Under the pieces are notes generated by a model. That model was not told the origin of the DNA and did not search any database. It saw nothing but the letters and a program-made list of their open reading frames with translations. 48,985 nt of DNA from Dokdonia sp. (GTDB taxonomy: Bacteria; Bacteroidota; Bacteroidia; Flavobacteriales; Flavobacteriaceae): the NCBI GenBank assembly GCA_020630915.1, contig JAHDIF010000011.1, positions 1 to 48,985 of the forward strand. Reading direction: 5' to 3'. The position numbers and the translations under genes were made by a program. Every line of letters starts with the position of its first letter. Within the stretch, counting starts at the first letter, position 1. Below are positions 33,101 to 40,142 of this stretch, one piece after another.

Positions 33101-33508
33101 ATGAAAAAATTATTTTTAATAGCCTTTTTGTTCATAGGAGCAGTAAGTTTTGCTCAAGAAGGAGTGTACATGAAAAAATCTACCACTCTTACTATTAAAG
33201 AAGTACCCCCTACATGGCCAGGATGTGACGGAACTATTAATCAAAAAAATAATTGCTTTAGACAGAAGCTTGCCCGACACGTAGTTACAGGTTTCAAATT
33301 TCCAAAAAACCACAAAAAAGGAACGAGAGTTGTTGTTGACATGATTGTTAATACAGAAGGAAAACCAGAAATTAAGGGAATGCAAGGTGGATCACAAGAG
33401 TTACAAGCAGAGATCAAAAGACAAATTATGTCTATGCCGGTTGTAAAACCAGGTATTGTAGGTGGTAAGAAAAAAGAGAGTAAGTTCAAACTTCCTTTTA
33501 CTTTTTAA
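33101..33508 (+). CDS. Small secreted TonB C-terminal-like protein
   Basis: This 135-residue protein has a signal peptide (cleavage near SFAQ, residue 19). The mature part resembles the TonB C-terminal-like domains seen in many Bacteroidetes proteins (PTWPGCDGTINQKNNCFRQKL, then VVVDMIVNTEGKPEIKGM and a second strand pair), with two cysteines (about Cys42 and Cys52) that could form a disulfide. It has no transmembrane anchor or proline-rich linker, so it is not a complete TonB. It starts 19 bases after thyA and ends before a bidirectional terminator. Confidence 0.65.
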   Translation: MKKLFLIAFLFIGAVSFAQEGVYMKKSTTLTIKEVPPTWPGCDGTINQKNNCFRQKLARHVVTGFKFPKNHKKGTRVVVDMIVNTEGKPEIKGMQGGSQELQAEIKRQIMSMPVVKPGIVGGKKKESKFKLPFTF

Positions 33509-33565
33509 TAGCACCTCTTTTATTTTTAATAGGCATCTATTAAGCAGGGTAACTATGTCAAATTA

Positions 33566-33605
33566 AAAAACCGCCAAACTTCTAACGAAGTTTAACGGTT
33601 TTTAC
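33566..33605. terminator. Bidirectional hairpin terminator
   Basis: The stem AAAAACCG (33566-33573)/CGGTTTTT (33596-33603) encloses a second stem AAACTTC/GAAGTTT with loop TAAC. It separates the TonB-like gene and the converging glycogen-binding-domain gene. Confidence 0.85.
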
Positions 33606-33624
33606 CCTAAATTAAATAAACCCT

Positions 33625-33918
33625 TTATACTTCTAGAACAGCATTTTCTGTTCCAGCATAGTCATTCCATTGGTATCTGTCTGCCTCTGCTTCATTTGTC
33701 CACTGGCCATCTACCACGTAGCGAAACTCGTAAGATGCGTCTGCAGGAACATCTATAGTCCCTTTAAATGTTCCGTTCTTTAATTTTTTTAGACTTGTGG
33801 TAGTGTCCCACTCATTAAAGTCTCCTGCCACTACAACATTGGTGGCCTCTTTTGCTGGTACTGTAAAAGTTACCTTACAAATAGGTTTTGTTTTCAAATA
33901 TTTCTTAGTAAGCGCCAT
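33625..33918 (-). CDS. Isoamylase early-set / AMPK1-CBM-type glycogen-binding domain protein
   Basis: The 97-residue protein consists of a single E-set (CBM48-like) domain: VTFTVPAKEATNVVVAGDFN, then EW, GTFKGTIDVPADASYEFRYV, and DGQWTNE. Trp and Lys positions match the glycogen/starch-contact residues of this domain type. It has no catalytic domain or signal peptide. Proteins of this kind are common single-domain genes in Bacteroidetes; binding to glycogen is inferred. Its upstream region holds a -7-like box (33945-33952) and, about 130 bases up, a LacI-type palindrome. Confidence 0.88.
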   Translation of the reverse strand: MALTKKYLKTKPICKVTFTVPAKEATNVVVAGDFNEWDTTTSLKKLKNGTFKGTIDVPADASYEFRYVVDGQWTNEAEADRYQWNDYAGTENAVLEV

Positions 33919-33944
33919 AGCTTTCTTGTTTATTATTTACCTGT

Positions 33945-33952
33945 CAAAGATA
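33945..33952 (-). promoter_or_regulatory. TAnnTTTG-type -7 element for the glycogen-binding-domain gene
   Basis: CAAAGATA on the plus strand reads TATCTTTG on the minus strand, 27 bases before the start codon. The nearest minus-strand TTG lies at 14-base spacing, so the -33 part is weak. Confidence 0.5.
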
Positions 33953-34049
33953 AAAATCATTACCCGCAAAATACAGTTGCACAGCAGTTTAGCTGTATTT
34001 TTTACAATTTCACAAACTACAGCGTTGTAGTTTTAAAATACCATAAAGC

Positions 34050-34061
34050 GCAAACGTTTGC
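34050..34061. promoter_or_regulatory. Operator-like palindrome GCAAACGTTTGC
   Basis: This perfect 12-bp palindrome with a central CG has the form of LacI/PurR-family operators. It lies between the aminotransferase stop (34131) and the glycogen-binding-domain gene's start (33918), about 98 bases upstream of the -7 box at 33952. No LacI-type regulator gene is in the window. Operator function is inferred only from the shape. Confidence 0.45.
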
Positions 34062-34130
34062 AATTAAAAAGAATCTCAAAAATGATGGCTATTTAACAAT
34101 TCTATATTCTAGCAAATAGTGTATTAATCA

Positions 34131-35213
34131 CTATAAAGTGCAATCAAGTACCTTTAAAAGAACATTTAAATCGTCTTGAGTATTAAAATAATGAAAGCCT
34201 ACCCGTATACCATCTCCTCGTTCTATGCATAGAATATCATTTTCGCGCAAGCGTTTGTAAAGTACACGATCACCTTTAAGGTTAAAAATGTTACTGTGAC
34301 CTTTACGACCTACTACTGCATCTTCTAGAAGTCCTCTTTCTATAAAAGCACTTCTTGCCTCCTCAGAAAGTTCTTTTATAGACTGGTCAATTGTGCTCAT
34401 ACCAACCTCCTTTATAAGATCTATGGCAGCACCCAGACTGCCGTAGTTTAATGTGTCTTGGTGCCCAGGCTCAAAACGCCCTATAAAGCTTCCTTCTTGT
34501 GGTTTGTATTTTCCTTGTAGAGAGTTAAAACCAGTGGTTTTGGGATCGCCGTAGGCTGCAACGCGCTCTTTAAACATAAACAGGCCGTTACCATAACCAG
34601 CATTCATCCATTTATAGGTGCTGGCCCCTATCACATCCAGTGCTGAGTTCTCAAAATCAAAGACCTCTGTCCCTAAATATTGCGTGCCATCTGCAAAGAA
34701 TAGCGTTTCTGGATAGGCAGTTTTTAATTTCTTGAGAAAGTCTTGATCTATCTTGATACCATTAATCCATTGCACCATAGAAAACGCAAATATATTGGGT
34801 TGCGCTTTCGCGAAAGCGGCCTCCACAGCACTCTCCAATTCTGCATCTATTGTCACATACGTTATATCAAACTCACGAGATGTAAAAGGCCAGTTTAAAG
34901 ATGGATAATCTTGCTCTAGCAACAATACTTTTTGAGTTCTTGGAATTCCTTCTAATAAGGTATTAAAGCCGTAGGAAAAATTAGGAGTAAGAGCTACTCG
35001 ATTAGGAGCACAATTAAATAATGTCCCCACCTTCTCCCGTACCTCTGTAAGTACTTCTGCCTGTTTCATTTTAAGCATGCTCCCCATTACAAAAAAATCC
35101 AAATCGTGATTATGGCGCCACTGCAATACAGGCTCAGGAAGTAATCCGCTAGCTGGAGTGTTCAAGTAGGTGTACTGATTTGTGATAGGAAAGTATTTTT
35201 TATAAATAGACAT
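34131..35213 (-). CDS. Class V PLP-dependent aminotransferase family protein (IscS/SufS-like fold)
   Basis: The 360-residue protein belongs to fold-type I, aminotransferase class V. The PLP lysine is Lys201 in GASTYKWMNAGYGNGLFM, with FFADGTQYLG (about 172-181) as the cofactor Asp region. It lacks an obvious active-site Cys loop of cysteine desulfurases, so it is more likely a selenocysteine-lyase-like or isopenicillin-epimerase-like member of unknown substrate. It is single and divergent from the 2TM gene at 35266. Palindrome copy 10 is read as AFAKA at about 133-137, outside the active site. Confidence 0.85.
   Translation of the reverse strand: MSIYKKYFPITNQYTYLNTPASGLLPEPVLQWRHNHDLDFFVMGSMLKMKQAEVLTEVREKVGTLFNCAPNRVALTPNFSYGFNTLLEGIPRTQKVLLLEQDYPSLNWPFTSREFDITYVTIDAELESAVEAAFAKAQPNIFAFSMVQWINGIKIDQDFLKKLKTAYPETLFFADGTQYLGTEVFDFENSALDVIGASTYKWMNAGYGNGLFMFKERVAAYGDPKTTGFNSLQGKYKPQEGSFIGRFEPGHQDTLNYGSLGAAIDLIKEVGMSTIDQSIKELSEEARSAFIERGLLEDAVVGRKGHSNIFNLKGDRVLYKRLRENDILCIERGDGIRVGFHYFNTQDDLNVLLKVLDCTL
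34804..34817. repeat. Iterated palindrome GCTTTCGCGAAAGC, copy 10
   Basis: Perfect copy in the class V aminotransferase gene, read as AFAKA on the minus strand. Confidence 0.9.
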
Positions 35214-35265
35214 ACTTTTTTGTACAGTTTAAAAGTGGTAATTTTATACTATAAAGGTCGTATAA

Positions 35266-35712
35266 ATGGGCATATTCTCAAAAAAACAAACTCCGCAAAT
35301 AGATCCTGAGCAAAAGGAACTTATAGAAAATGCACAGGCACGTGTGCGTCAAAAAAAGAAACTCTATAGACACTTCATCATTTTCTTAGCAGGAGCCATC
35401 CTTATGATTGTGATGAATTTGGGGCTTGGATTTGGAAAAGACGTCACGCTTTTTGAGAAAGACTGGTTTATATGGGCCATACTACTATGGACCTTTTTCT
35501 TTTTAGTACACCTTATAAATGTATTCTTGCTAGGGTCTTTTATGAATAAGCAATGGGAAAAAGAACAGGTAGAGAAATTGGTAGAAAAGCAAAAAGTTAC
35601 AATTGCCCGCCTCCAAGAAGAGGTGGATGCACAAATGCCTTTGCCTGAAAAAAAAACTCCACTCCCCTCCTCTCAAACAGCAGCAACTATAGACCCCAAT
35701 TCTCCCCTATGA
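35266..35712 (+). CDS. 2TM-domain membrane protein
   Basis: The 148-residue protein has two membrane helices at about 38-56 (IIFLAGAILMIVMNLGLGF) and 68-90 (WFIWAILLWTFFFLVHLINVF), with the family's RVRQKKKLYRHF lead and a C-terminal coiled-coil (about 100-125). This is the 2TM domain pattern often fused to LytS-type kinases in Bacteroidetes; here it stands alone. Its last codon overlaps the folA start by 4 bases (ATGA), suggesting translational coupling. Function is unknown. Confidence 0.82.
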   Translation: MGIFSKKQTPQIDPEQKELIENAQARVRQKKKLYRHFIIFLAGAILMIVMNLGLGFGKDVTLFEKDWFIWAILLWTFFFLVHLINVFLLGSFMNKQWEKEQVEKLVEKQKVTIARLQEEVDAQMPLPEKKTPLPSSQTAATIDPNSPL

Positions 35713-36191
35713 TAACAATGATCGCGGCCGCTGGAGAAAATAATGCCCTTGGGAAAGATAATGATCTCGTATGGCATCTTCCTGATGATTTTAAACGTTT
35801 TAAAGTGCTTACCACTGGACATCATATTATTATGGGTCGCAAGACGTGGGAATCTTTCCCAAAACCGCTTCCTAACAGAACACATATAGTCATTACAAGA
35901 AATAAGGATTATCATGCGCCAGGGGCTATTGTTGTTCATGACATGAAAGACGCACTCACCTATGCACAAGATGATGCGCATACGTTTATTATTGGTGGCG
36001 GTGAGATCTATAATATAGGACTGGAGTATGCTACACATATAGAACTCACAAGAGTTCACGGCATTTTTGAGGCAGATGCATTTTTCCCAGAAATTGATTC
36101 TAAAAATTGGGAATTAAAAGATAGTTCTTTTCATGATAAAGATGAGAGGCATCCATATTCCTTTACTTTTGAGACATGGGTTAAGAAATAA
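35709..36191 (+). CDS. folA: Dihydrofolate reductase
   Basis: The 160-residue protein is a type I DHFR, which reduces dihydrofolate with NADPH. Typical features are NNALGKDNDLVWHLPDDFKRFK (about 11-32, with the acidic Asp at the proton-donor site), GRKTWESF (NADPH loop) and IIGGGEIY (about 97-104). It starts within the 2TM gene's stop codon; ATG 35718 is an alternative start. Together with thyA 2.6 kb upstream it completes the thymidylate cycle. Confidence 0.96.
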   Translation: MITMIAAAGENNALGKDNDLVWHLPDDFKRFKVLTTGHHIIMGRKTWESFPKPLPNRTHIVITRNKDYHAPGAIVVHDMKDALTYAQDDAHTFIIGGGEIYNIGLEYATHIELTRVHGIFEADAFFPEIDSKNWELKDSSFHDKDERHPYSFTFETWVKK

Positions 36192-36210
36192 TGAGATTCT
36201 TAAGTTTTCC

Positions 36211-36218
36211 TACTTTTG
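36211..36218 (+). promoter_or_regulatory. TAnnTTTG-type -7 element before fabD
   Basis: TACTTTTG lies 29 bases before the fabD ATG, at a normal leader length. No TTG is seen at the expected -33 position, so only the downstream box is supported. Confidence 0.5.
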
Positions 36219-36247
36219 CAAAAACAAACCAACTTTAATAAACCATT

Positions 36248-37135
36248 ATGAACGCATATATTTTTCCTGGTCAAGGAGCACAATTTACAGGAATGGGATT
36301 AGATCTTTTTGAAGGATCTCATGAGGCTCAAGATATGTTCCTAAAGGCCAACGATATTTTGGGTTTTGCTATCACAGATATTATGTTTGAAGGTGATGCC
36401 GAAGCTCTCAAACAAACTAAGGTAACACAGCCCGCTATATTCTTGCACTCAGTAATTTTAAGCAAAGTGCTAGGTGATAGTTTTAAACCAGATATGGTCG
36501 CTGGGCACTCCTTAGGAGAATTAAGCGCTCTAGTTGCAAACGGTACGCTAAATTTTGAAGATGGACTACGCCTAGTTTCTAAACGAGCGCTTGCTATGCA
36601 AAAGGCTTGTGAGGCAAAGCCGTCTACTATGGCTGCTGTTTTAGGACTTGATGATCTTGTGGTAGAAGAGGTTTGTGCATCTACACCTGGTATTGTAGTG
36701 GCGGCAAATTACAATTGTCCTGGCCAACTTGTGATTTCTGGAGAGGTACCAGCTATTGAAGCTGCTTGTGAAGCTATGAAAGAAAAGGGAGCAAGACGTG
36801 CATTAGTATTGCCCGTAGGAGGCGCATTTCACAGTCCACTTATGGAGCCGGCTCGCGAAGAGCTAGCCGCTGCAATTGAAGATACTTTTTTTGATAAGCC
36901 CACTTGCCCAATATATCAAAATGTTTCTACTACAGCCATTAAGGATCCATCTGTGATAAAGAAAAATTTAATGTCTCAACTCACTGCACCGGTTAAATGG
37001 ACGCAAAGCGTTCAAAATATGATTACAGACGGAGGAACCCATTTTATTGAAATAGGACCTGGTAAGGTTTTACAAGGCCTTATGAGAAAAATAAACCGGG
37101 ACGTTACTGCCAGTGGAGCAAATGTTCCTGAATAA
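36248..37135 (+). CDS. fabD: Malonyl-CoA:ACP transacylase
   Basis: The 295-residue protein is a FabD of normal length. It moves the malonyl group from CoA to acyl carrier protein at the start of fatty acid synthesis. The nucleophile is Ser88 in VAGHSLGELSALVA, the partner is His195 in GAFHSPLM, and the FPGQGAQFTGMG lead (about 6-17) is present. It has its own -7-like box between it and folA and a strong terminator after it, so it is probably monocistronic. No other fab gene is close. Confidence 0.96.
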   Translation: MNAYIFPGQGAQFTGMGLDLFEGSHEAQDMFLKANDILGFAITDIMFEGDAEALKQTKVTQPAIFLHSVILSKVLGDSFKPDMVAGHSLGELSALVANGTLNFEDGLRLVSKRALAMQKACEAKPSTMAAVLGLDDLVVEEVCASTPGIVVAANYNCPGQLVISGEVPAIEAACEAMKEKGARRALVLPVGGAFHSPLMEPAREELAAAIEDTFFDKPTCPIYQNVSTTAIKDPSVIKKNLMSQLTAPVKWTQSVQNMITDGGTHFIEIGPGKVLQGLMRKINRDVTASGANVPE

Positions 37136-37153
37136 GTTTTTATCAAACCCATA

Positions 37154-37188
37154 AAAAAAGGCTGTCTTATTGTAAGACAGCCTTTTTT
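37154..37188. terminator. Bidirectional terminator after fabD
   Basis: A perfect 16-bp stem (37154-37169 with 37173-37188), core GGCTGTCTTA/TAAGACAGCC with A6/T6 ends and loop TTG, ends both fabD and the converging repeat-lipoprotein gene. Confidence 0.92.
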
Positions 37189-37207
37189 ATAAGCTTAATT
37201 CTAGTGT

Positions 37208-37669
37208 TTAGTGATCAGTAGCTTTTTTAAGCTTGTCTGCTCCTGTTTCCACAGCTTCTCCTGCTTTGTTTACAGCACTATCTGCAGCATCTTTTACTGC
37301 ATCTCCTGCTTTGTTCACAGCATCACCTGCAGCATCTACTGCATTGCCAGCAGCATCTTTTACAGCGTCTCCTGCCTTAGTTGCCGCATCACCTGCAGCA
37401 TCTACCGCCTCTCCTGCAGCGTCTACAGCGTTTCCTGCAGCATCTTTTACTGCATTTCCTGCAGCATCCACAGCATTTCCTGCAGCATCCACAGCATTTC
37501 CTGCAGCATCGCCAGCCGCGTCTACCGCATCTCCAGCAGCATCTGCAGCACTATTTGCAGCATTTTCCACTGCGTTTCCAGCCTCTGCAGCCTTGTCTTG
37601 TACTTCTCTACAAGAAGAGATACTCACTACCATAGCTAAAGCAGCTATTCCTAACATTAATTTTTTCAT
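37208..37669 (-). CDS. Ala-rich heptad-repeat lipoprotein (LEA-like)
   Basis: The 153-residue protein has a lipobox at SISSC (Cys19). Residues about 22-150 are made of 7- and 11-residue units such as DAAGNAV, DAAGDAV and KAGDAVKDA, repeated more than a dozen times. The pattern predicts one long amphipathic helix, as in late-embryogenesis-abundant (LEA)-like and apolipoprotein-like proteins. A role in envelope stress or desiccation protection is possible, but this is inference. Repeats are also recent at the DNA level (tandem copies around 37430-37510), so length may vary between strains. It is monocistronic. Confidence 0.8.
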   Translation of the reverse strand: MKKLMLGIAALAMVVSISSCREVQDKAAEAGNAVENAANSAADAAGDAVDAAGDAAGNAVDAAGNAVDAAGNAVKDAAGNAVDAAGEAVDAAGDAATKAGDAVKDAAGNAVDAAGDAVNKAGDAVKDAADSAVNKAGEAVETGADKLKKATDH

Positions 37670-37784
37670 AATTGATTTCTGTTTTGATAATTTAGATTAG
37701 ATGTGTTAAAATTATGATATTATTTTTGGCTTTTACCATTGCTAGTAGAAAAATCTCTTTTAATCGATAAAAAGCACGTATTAC

Positions 37785-37798
37785 GCTTTCGCGAAAGC
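37785..37798. repeat. Iterated palindrome GCTTTCGCGAAAGC, copy 11
   Basis: Perfect intergenic copy between the divergent repeat-lipoprotein and S24-regulator genes. Confidence 0.9.
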
Positions 37799-37890
37799 AA
37801 ATTCAGCAAATTTCTAACAAATAGTTACTTTATTTATACGCTATACATTTCTATCTGGATCTTAAGCCATAAAAATATTACAAAATTTGA

Positions 37891-37905
37891 TAGGAAATAT
37901 TCCTA
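37891..37905. promoter_or_regulatory. Operator-like palindrome before the S24 regulator
   Basis: TAGGAA-ATA-TTCCTA is a perfect 6-bp inverted repeat with a 3-base centre, 19 bases before the regulator's ATG at 37925. This is a natural place for an autoregulatory operator of a LexA/CI-type repressor. Binding is inferred. Confidence 0.5.
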
Positions 37906-37924
37906 ATTTTCATAAATTTACCAT

Positions 37925-38695
37925 ATGGGAATAAATGAGCTACCTTCAGAAATACGTCGTTTTAAGGAAATACGAGAAGATCACGATTTTACACAAGCCG
38001 AATTTGCTGAGCAACTAGGGATTAAAAACTCTACAGCAGATATTGAACGTGGTAGGACAAAACTATCTGGCAGGGTTGTAACGGAGCTTCTCAGGCTGTT
38101 CAATATAAATCCATTATGGATTTATGGGTATAGCAATCAAAAACACTTGAATACAGATAGTGGAGATGTAAGTCCTAAAGTAGTTATCGTTGATAAAGAA
38201 GATCAAGAAAACATGGTCTTGGTAAATCAAAAAGCGGCGGCTGGATATCCTAATAATATTGCAGATGTAGAATGGTATCAAAAACTTCCCGCCTTTGATC
38301 TCCCACTACCGCAATATCGCAACGCGACCTACAGAGGATTTCAAGTAGAAGGTGATAGTATGCTTCCTAATTTTAGACCTGGTGACTGGGTACTTGCCAA
38401 GGGAGTAGAAAGCTTACAACAGGCAAGTGATAACAAGATTTATGTGATTGTTATGCAGGACGCGGTAGTCGTAAAAAAATTACAGAAACTTCCAGATACT
38501 TCTAAGGTGTTGTTAGTATCTCTTAATGAGGAGTATGTACCTTATGAAGTATCGGTAAGTGATATCCAAGAGATTTGGCAGGTAAATAGTAAGCTCACAT
38601 TTAATATTGAGAGCAGCGGAGAGAGTAACTTATTGAGGGAGTTACAAGCCTCTATGCTTGAGCTTAAAAGCCAACTAAAAACGTTTAAGGCGTAA
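37925..38695 (+). CDS. LexA/CI-like HTH-S24 transcriptional regulator
   Basis: The 256-residue protein has an XRE-type HTH at about 10-65 (TQAEFAEQLGIKNSTADIERG) and an S24 peptidase-like domain at about 100-220. It retains the autocleavage site Ala106-Gly107 (in KAAAGYPNN), the serine Ser145 (VEGDSMLPNF) and the lysine Lys184 (VVVKKL), so self-cleavage is plausible. A coiled-coil (about 235-256) ends it. It probably represses its own gene and others in response to a stress signal. The DUF2461 gene overlaps its stop by one base. No prophage genes are near. Confidence 0.88.
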   Translation: MGINELPSEIRRFKEIREDHDFTQAEFAEQLGIKNSTADIERGRTKLSGRVVTELLRLFNINPLWIYGYSNQKHLNTDSGDVSPKVVIVDKEDQENMVLVNQKAAAGYPNNIADVEWYQKLPAFDLPLPQYRNATYRGFQVEGDSMLPNFRPGDWVLAKGVESLQQASDNKIYVIVMQDAVVVKKLQKLPDTSKVLLVSLNEEYVPYEVSVSDIQEIWQVNSKLTFNIESSGESNLLRELQASMLELKSQLKTFKA

Positions 38696-39348
38696 TGGGA
38701 TTTACAGATCTTTATGATTTTCTAGAACGTTTACGACAAAACAATTCGAAGGAATGGATGGACGACCATCGTAAAGAATACAAAGCCGTACGCACATTCT
38801 TCGTTGGCTGGTTAGACGAGTTGAATGCAAAACTGGCAAAAGTAGATCCACTCTACTTTGACACGCCTGGCAAAAAAGGTATTAATAGGATCAATAATAA
38901 CTTGATGTTTTATCCCAATAAGCCCGTCTATAAGGATCATTTTGGCGCTGGATTGGATCAACTAACCAAGCAAGGTGATTTTTACGTAGAAATAGGTCTT
39001 AAACAAAATTTACTCGCAGGAGGTTACTGGCGTCCAGAGAAAAACACGTTACGAAGTATACGTGATGCTATTGATTACAACGGCGAAGAGCTTAGAGCTA
39101 TTCTTGAAAAACCTTCTTTTAAAAAGACGTTTAACGGATTGTATGAAGATAACCCTTTAAAAACAGCCCCTAAAGGTTTTTCTAAAGAGCATCCTCAGAT
39201 AGACCTCTTGCGTCATAAAACTTTTGGGGCAGAAACAGTATTAGAAAGAAAACAGGTACTCGACCCTAATTTTCAAGAGTATTGTGTGGAGGTGTATCTA
39301 GAACTTTTACCCTTTAGAAGATATTTGCGAAAAGCGGTAAGTGTTTAG
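38695..39348 (+). CDS. DUF2461 (TIGR02453) protein
   Basis: The 217-residue protein matches DUF2461 over nearly its full length: LYDFLERLRQNNSKEWMDDH at the start, then RINNNLMFYPNKPVYKDHFG (about 64-83) and GGYWRPEKNTLRSIRDAID (about 105-123). It is cytoplasmic and of unknown function. Its start overlaps the stop of the S24 regulator gene by one base (TAATG), so the two are translationally coupled; this may link it to the regulator's stress response. It converges with the peptidase gene with only 2 bases between stop codons. Confidence 0.87.
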   Translation: MGFTDLYDFLERLRQNNSKEWMDDHRKEYKAVRTFFVGWLDELNAKLAKVDPLYFDTPGKKGINRINNNLMFYPNKPVYKDHFGAGLDQLTKQGDFYVEIGLKQNLLAGGYWRPEKNTLRSIRDAIDYNGEELRAILEKPSFKKTFNGLYEDNPLKTAPKGFSKEHPQIDLLRHKTFGAETVLERKQVLDPNFQEYCVEVYLELLPFRRYLRKAVSV

Positions 39349-39350
39349 GT

Positions 39351-40142
39351 CTAGAATACTTGTATGTGTATATGATCATCATGTCTTACTGCTCTGCATC
39401 CATGATATCTTAATTTAGGGTGTTTGAGAGACATTCGTGTTCGTAAGTGTGGCTCAATGAATATTTTAGAGATACTTCTTTCTGTAAGTAAGGCAAGAAG
39501 CAACTCTTTGGTTGCATTTTCGGACATTTTTAAATCACTGTACATACTTCCTAATGTTAGATATTTAGGAAAATCATACTGCCAATATCCTTTGTCCTTA
39601 CAAACCTCTATTTGATCATACTCACCAGACTTCGGGCTTTCAAAAATACCATAGCCACTTCTAGATGGCTTTTGATTTACTATCTGATTATTCTTGTCTT
39701 TGTAAATGAGTGAGATATCCAGCTTCTTTCCGTCATTGTGACTTAAATGAGGTACTAATGGGAAACCATCCCAGAAAGGAAAATTTGCGTCTAAACAGTG
39801 AATCTCAATATCTTGGTAAGACCTGCCTAATGTAAGGGACACATCGTCTAGAACAGTATTAATTTCTGGCACTACATAGTTACGATTAGACAATGTGGTT
39901 AAAAACATATGAACCTTTACCCGCTTATTTGTTTTAATCCGTTCTCTTCCAAAATGAGGTGCAATAAATGGTACTATTAAAAAAGTTGCAATTAGATAAA
40001 TTATACTAAAACCTATAAGTTGTTTTCTCCTGCTTTTTCTAAAAATGAGATGGGTTATTAAGAAGAGAATACCGCCTATTTGTGTAAGTGCCGTGAGAAG
40101 GCACACTGCTAAAAGGACTAAGGTAGAATTCAAAAACCTCAT
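39351..40142 (-). CDS. Membrane-anchored LAS-type (MepA/M15-like) metallopeptidase candidate
   Basis: I do not recognise a named family, but the 263-residue protein has two N-terminal membrane helices (about 8-32 and 43-62) and a soluble domain with a LAS-superfamily zinc site: LSHNDGKKLDIS gives His135 and Asp142, and the C-terminal HDDHIHIQVF gives His257 and His259. The spacing HxxxxxxD...HxH is that of D-Ala-D-Ala/MepA-type peptidoglycan peptidases. The domain should face the periplasm. Its start overlaps the waaA stop by 4 bases, so it is co-translated with a lipopolysaccharide gene. Activity is inferred. Confidence 0.68.
   Translation of the reverse strand: MRFLNSTLVLLAVCLLTALTQIGGILFLITHLIFRKSRRKQLIGFSIIYLIATFLIVPFIAPHFGRERIKTNKRVKVHMFLTTLSNRNYVVPEINTVLDDVSLTLGRSYQDIEIHCLDANFPFWDGFPLVPHLSHNDGKKLDISLIYKDKNNQIVNQKPSRSGYGIFESPKSGEYDQIEVCKDKGYWQYDFPKYLTLGSMYSDLKMSENATKELLLALLTERSISKIFIEPHLRTRMSLKHPKLRYHGCRAVRHDDHIHIQVF

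Noticed and set aside
37211-37700. Several plus-strand ORFs rich in Cys/Ser/Ala or His/Leu/Gln opposite the repeat lipoprotein
   Set aside because: They are antisense images of the repeat DNA on the other strand; the low-complexity translation follows from the repeat unit.
37925-39348. Prophage remnant around the S24 regulator
   Set aside because: No integrase, structural or lysis genes, and no attachment-site repeats are seen; neighbours are chromosomal genes.
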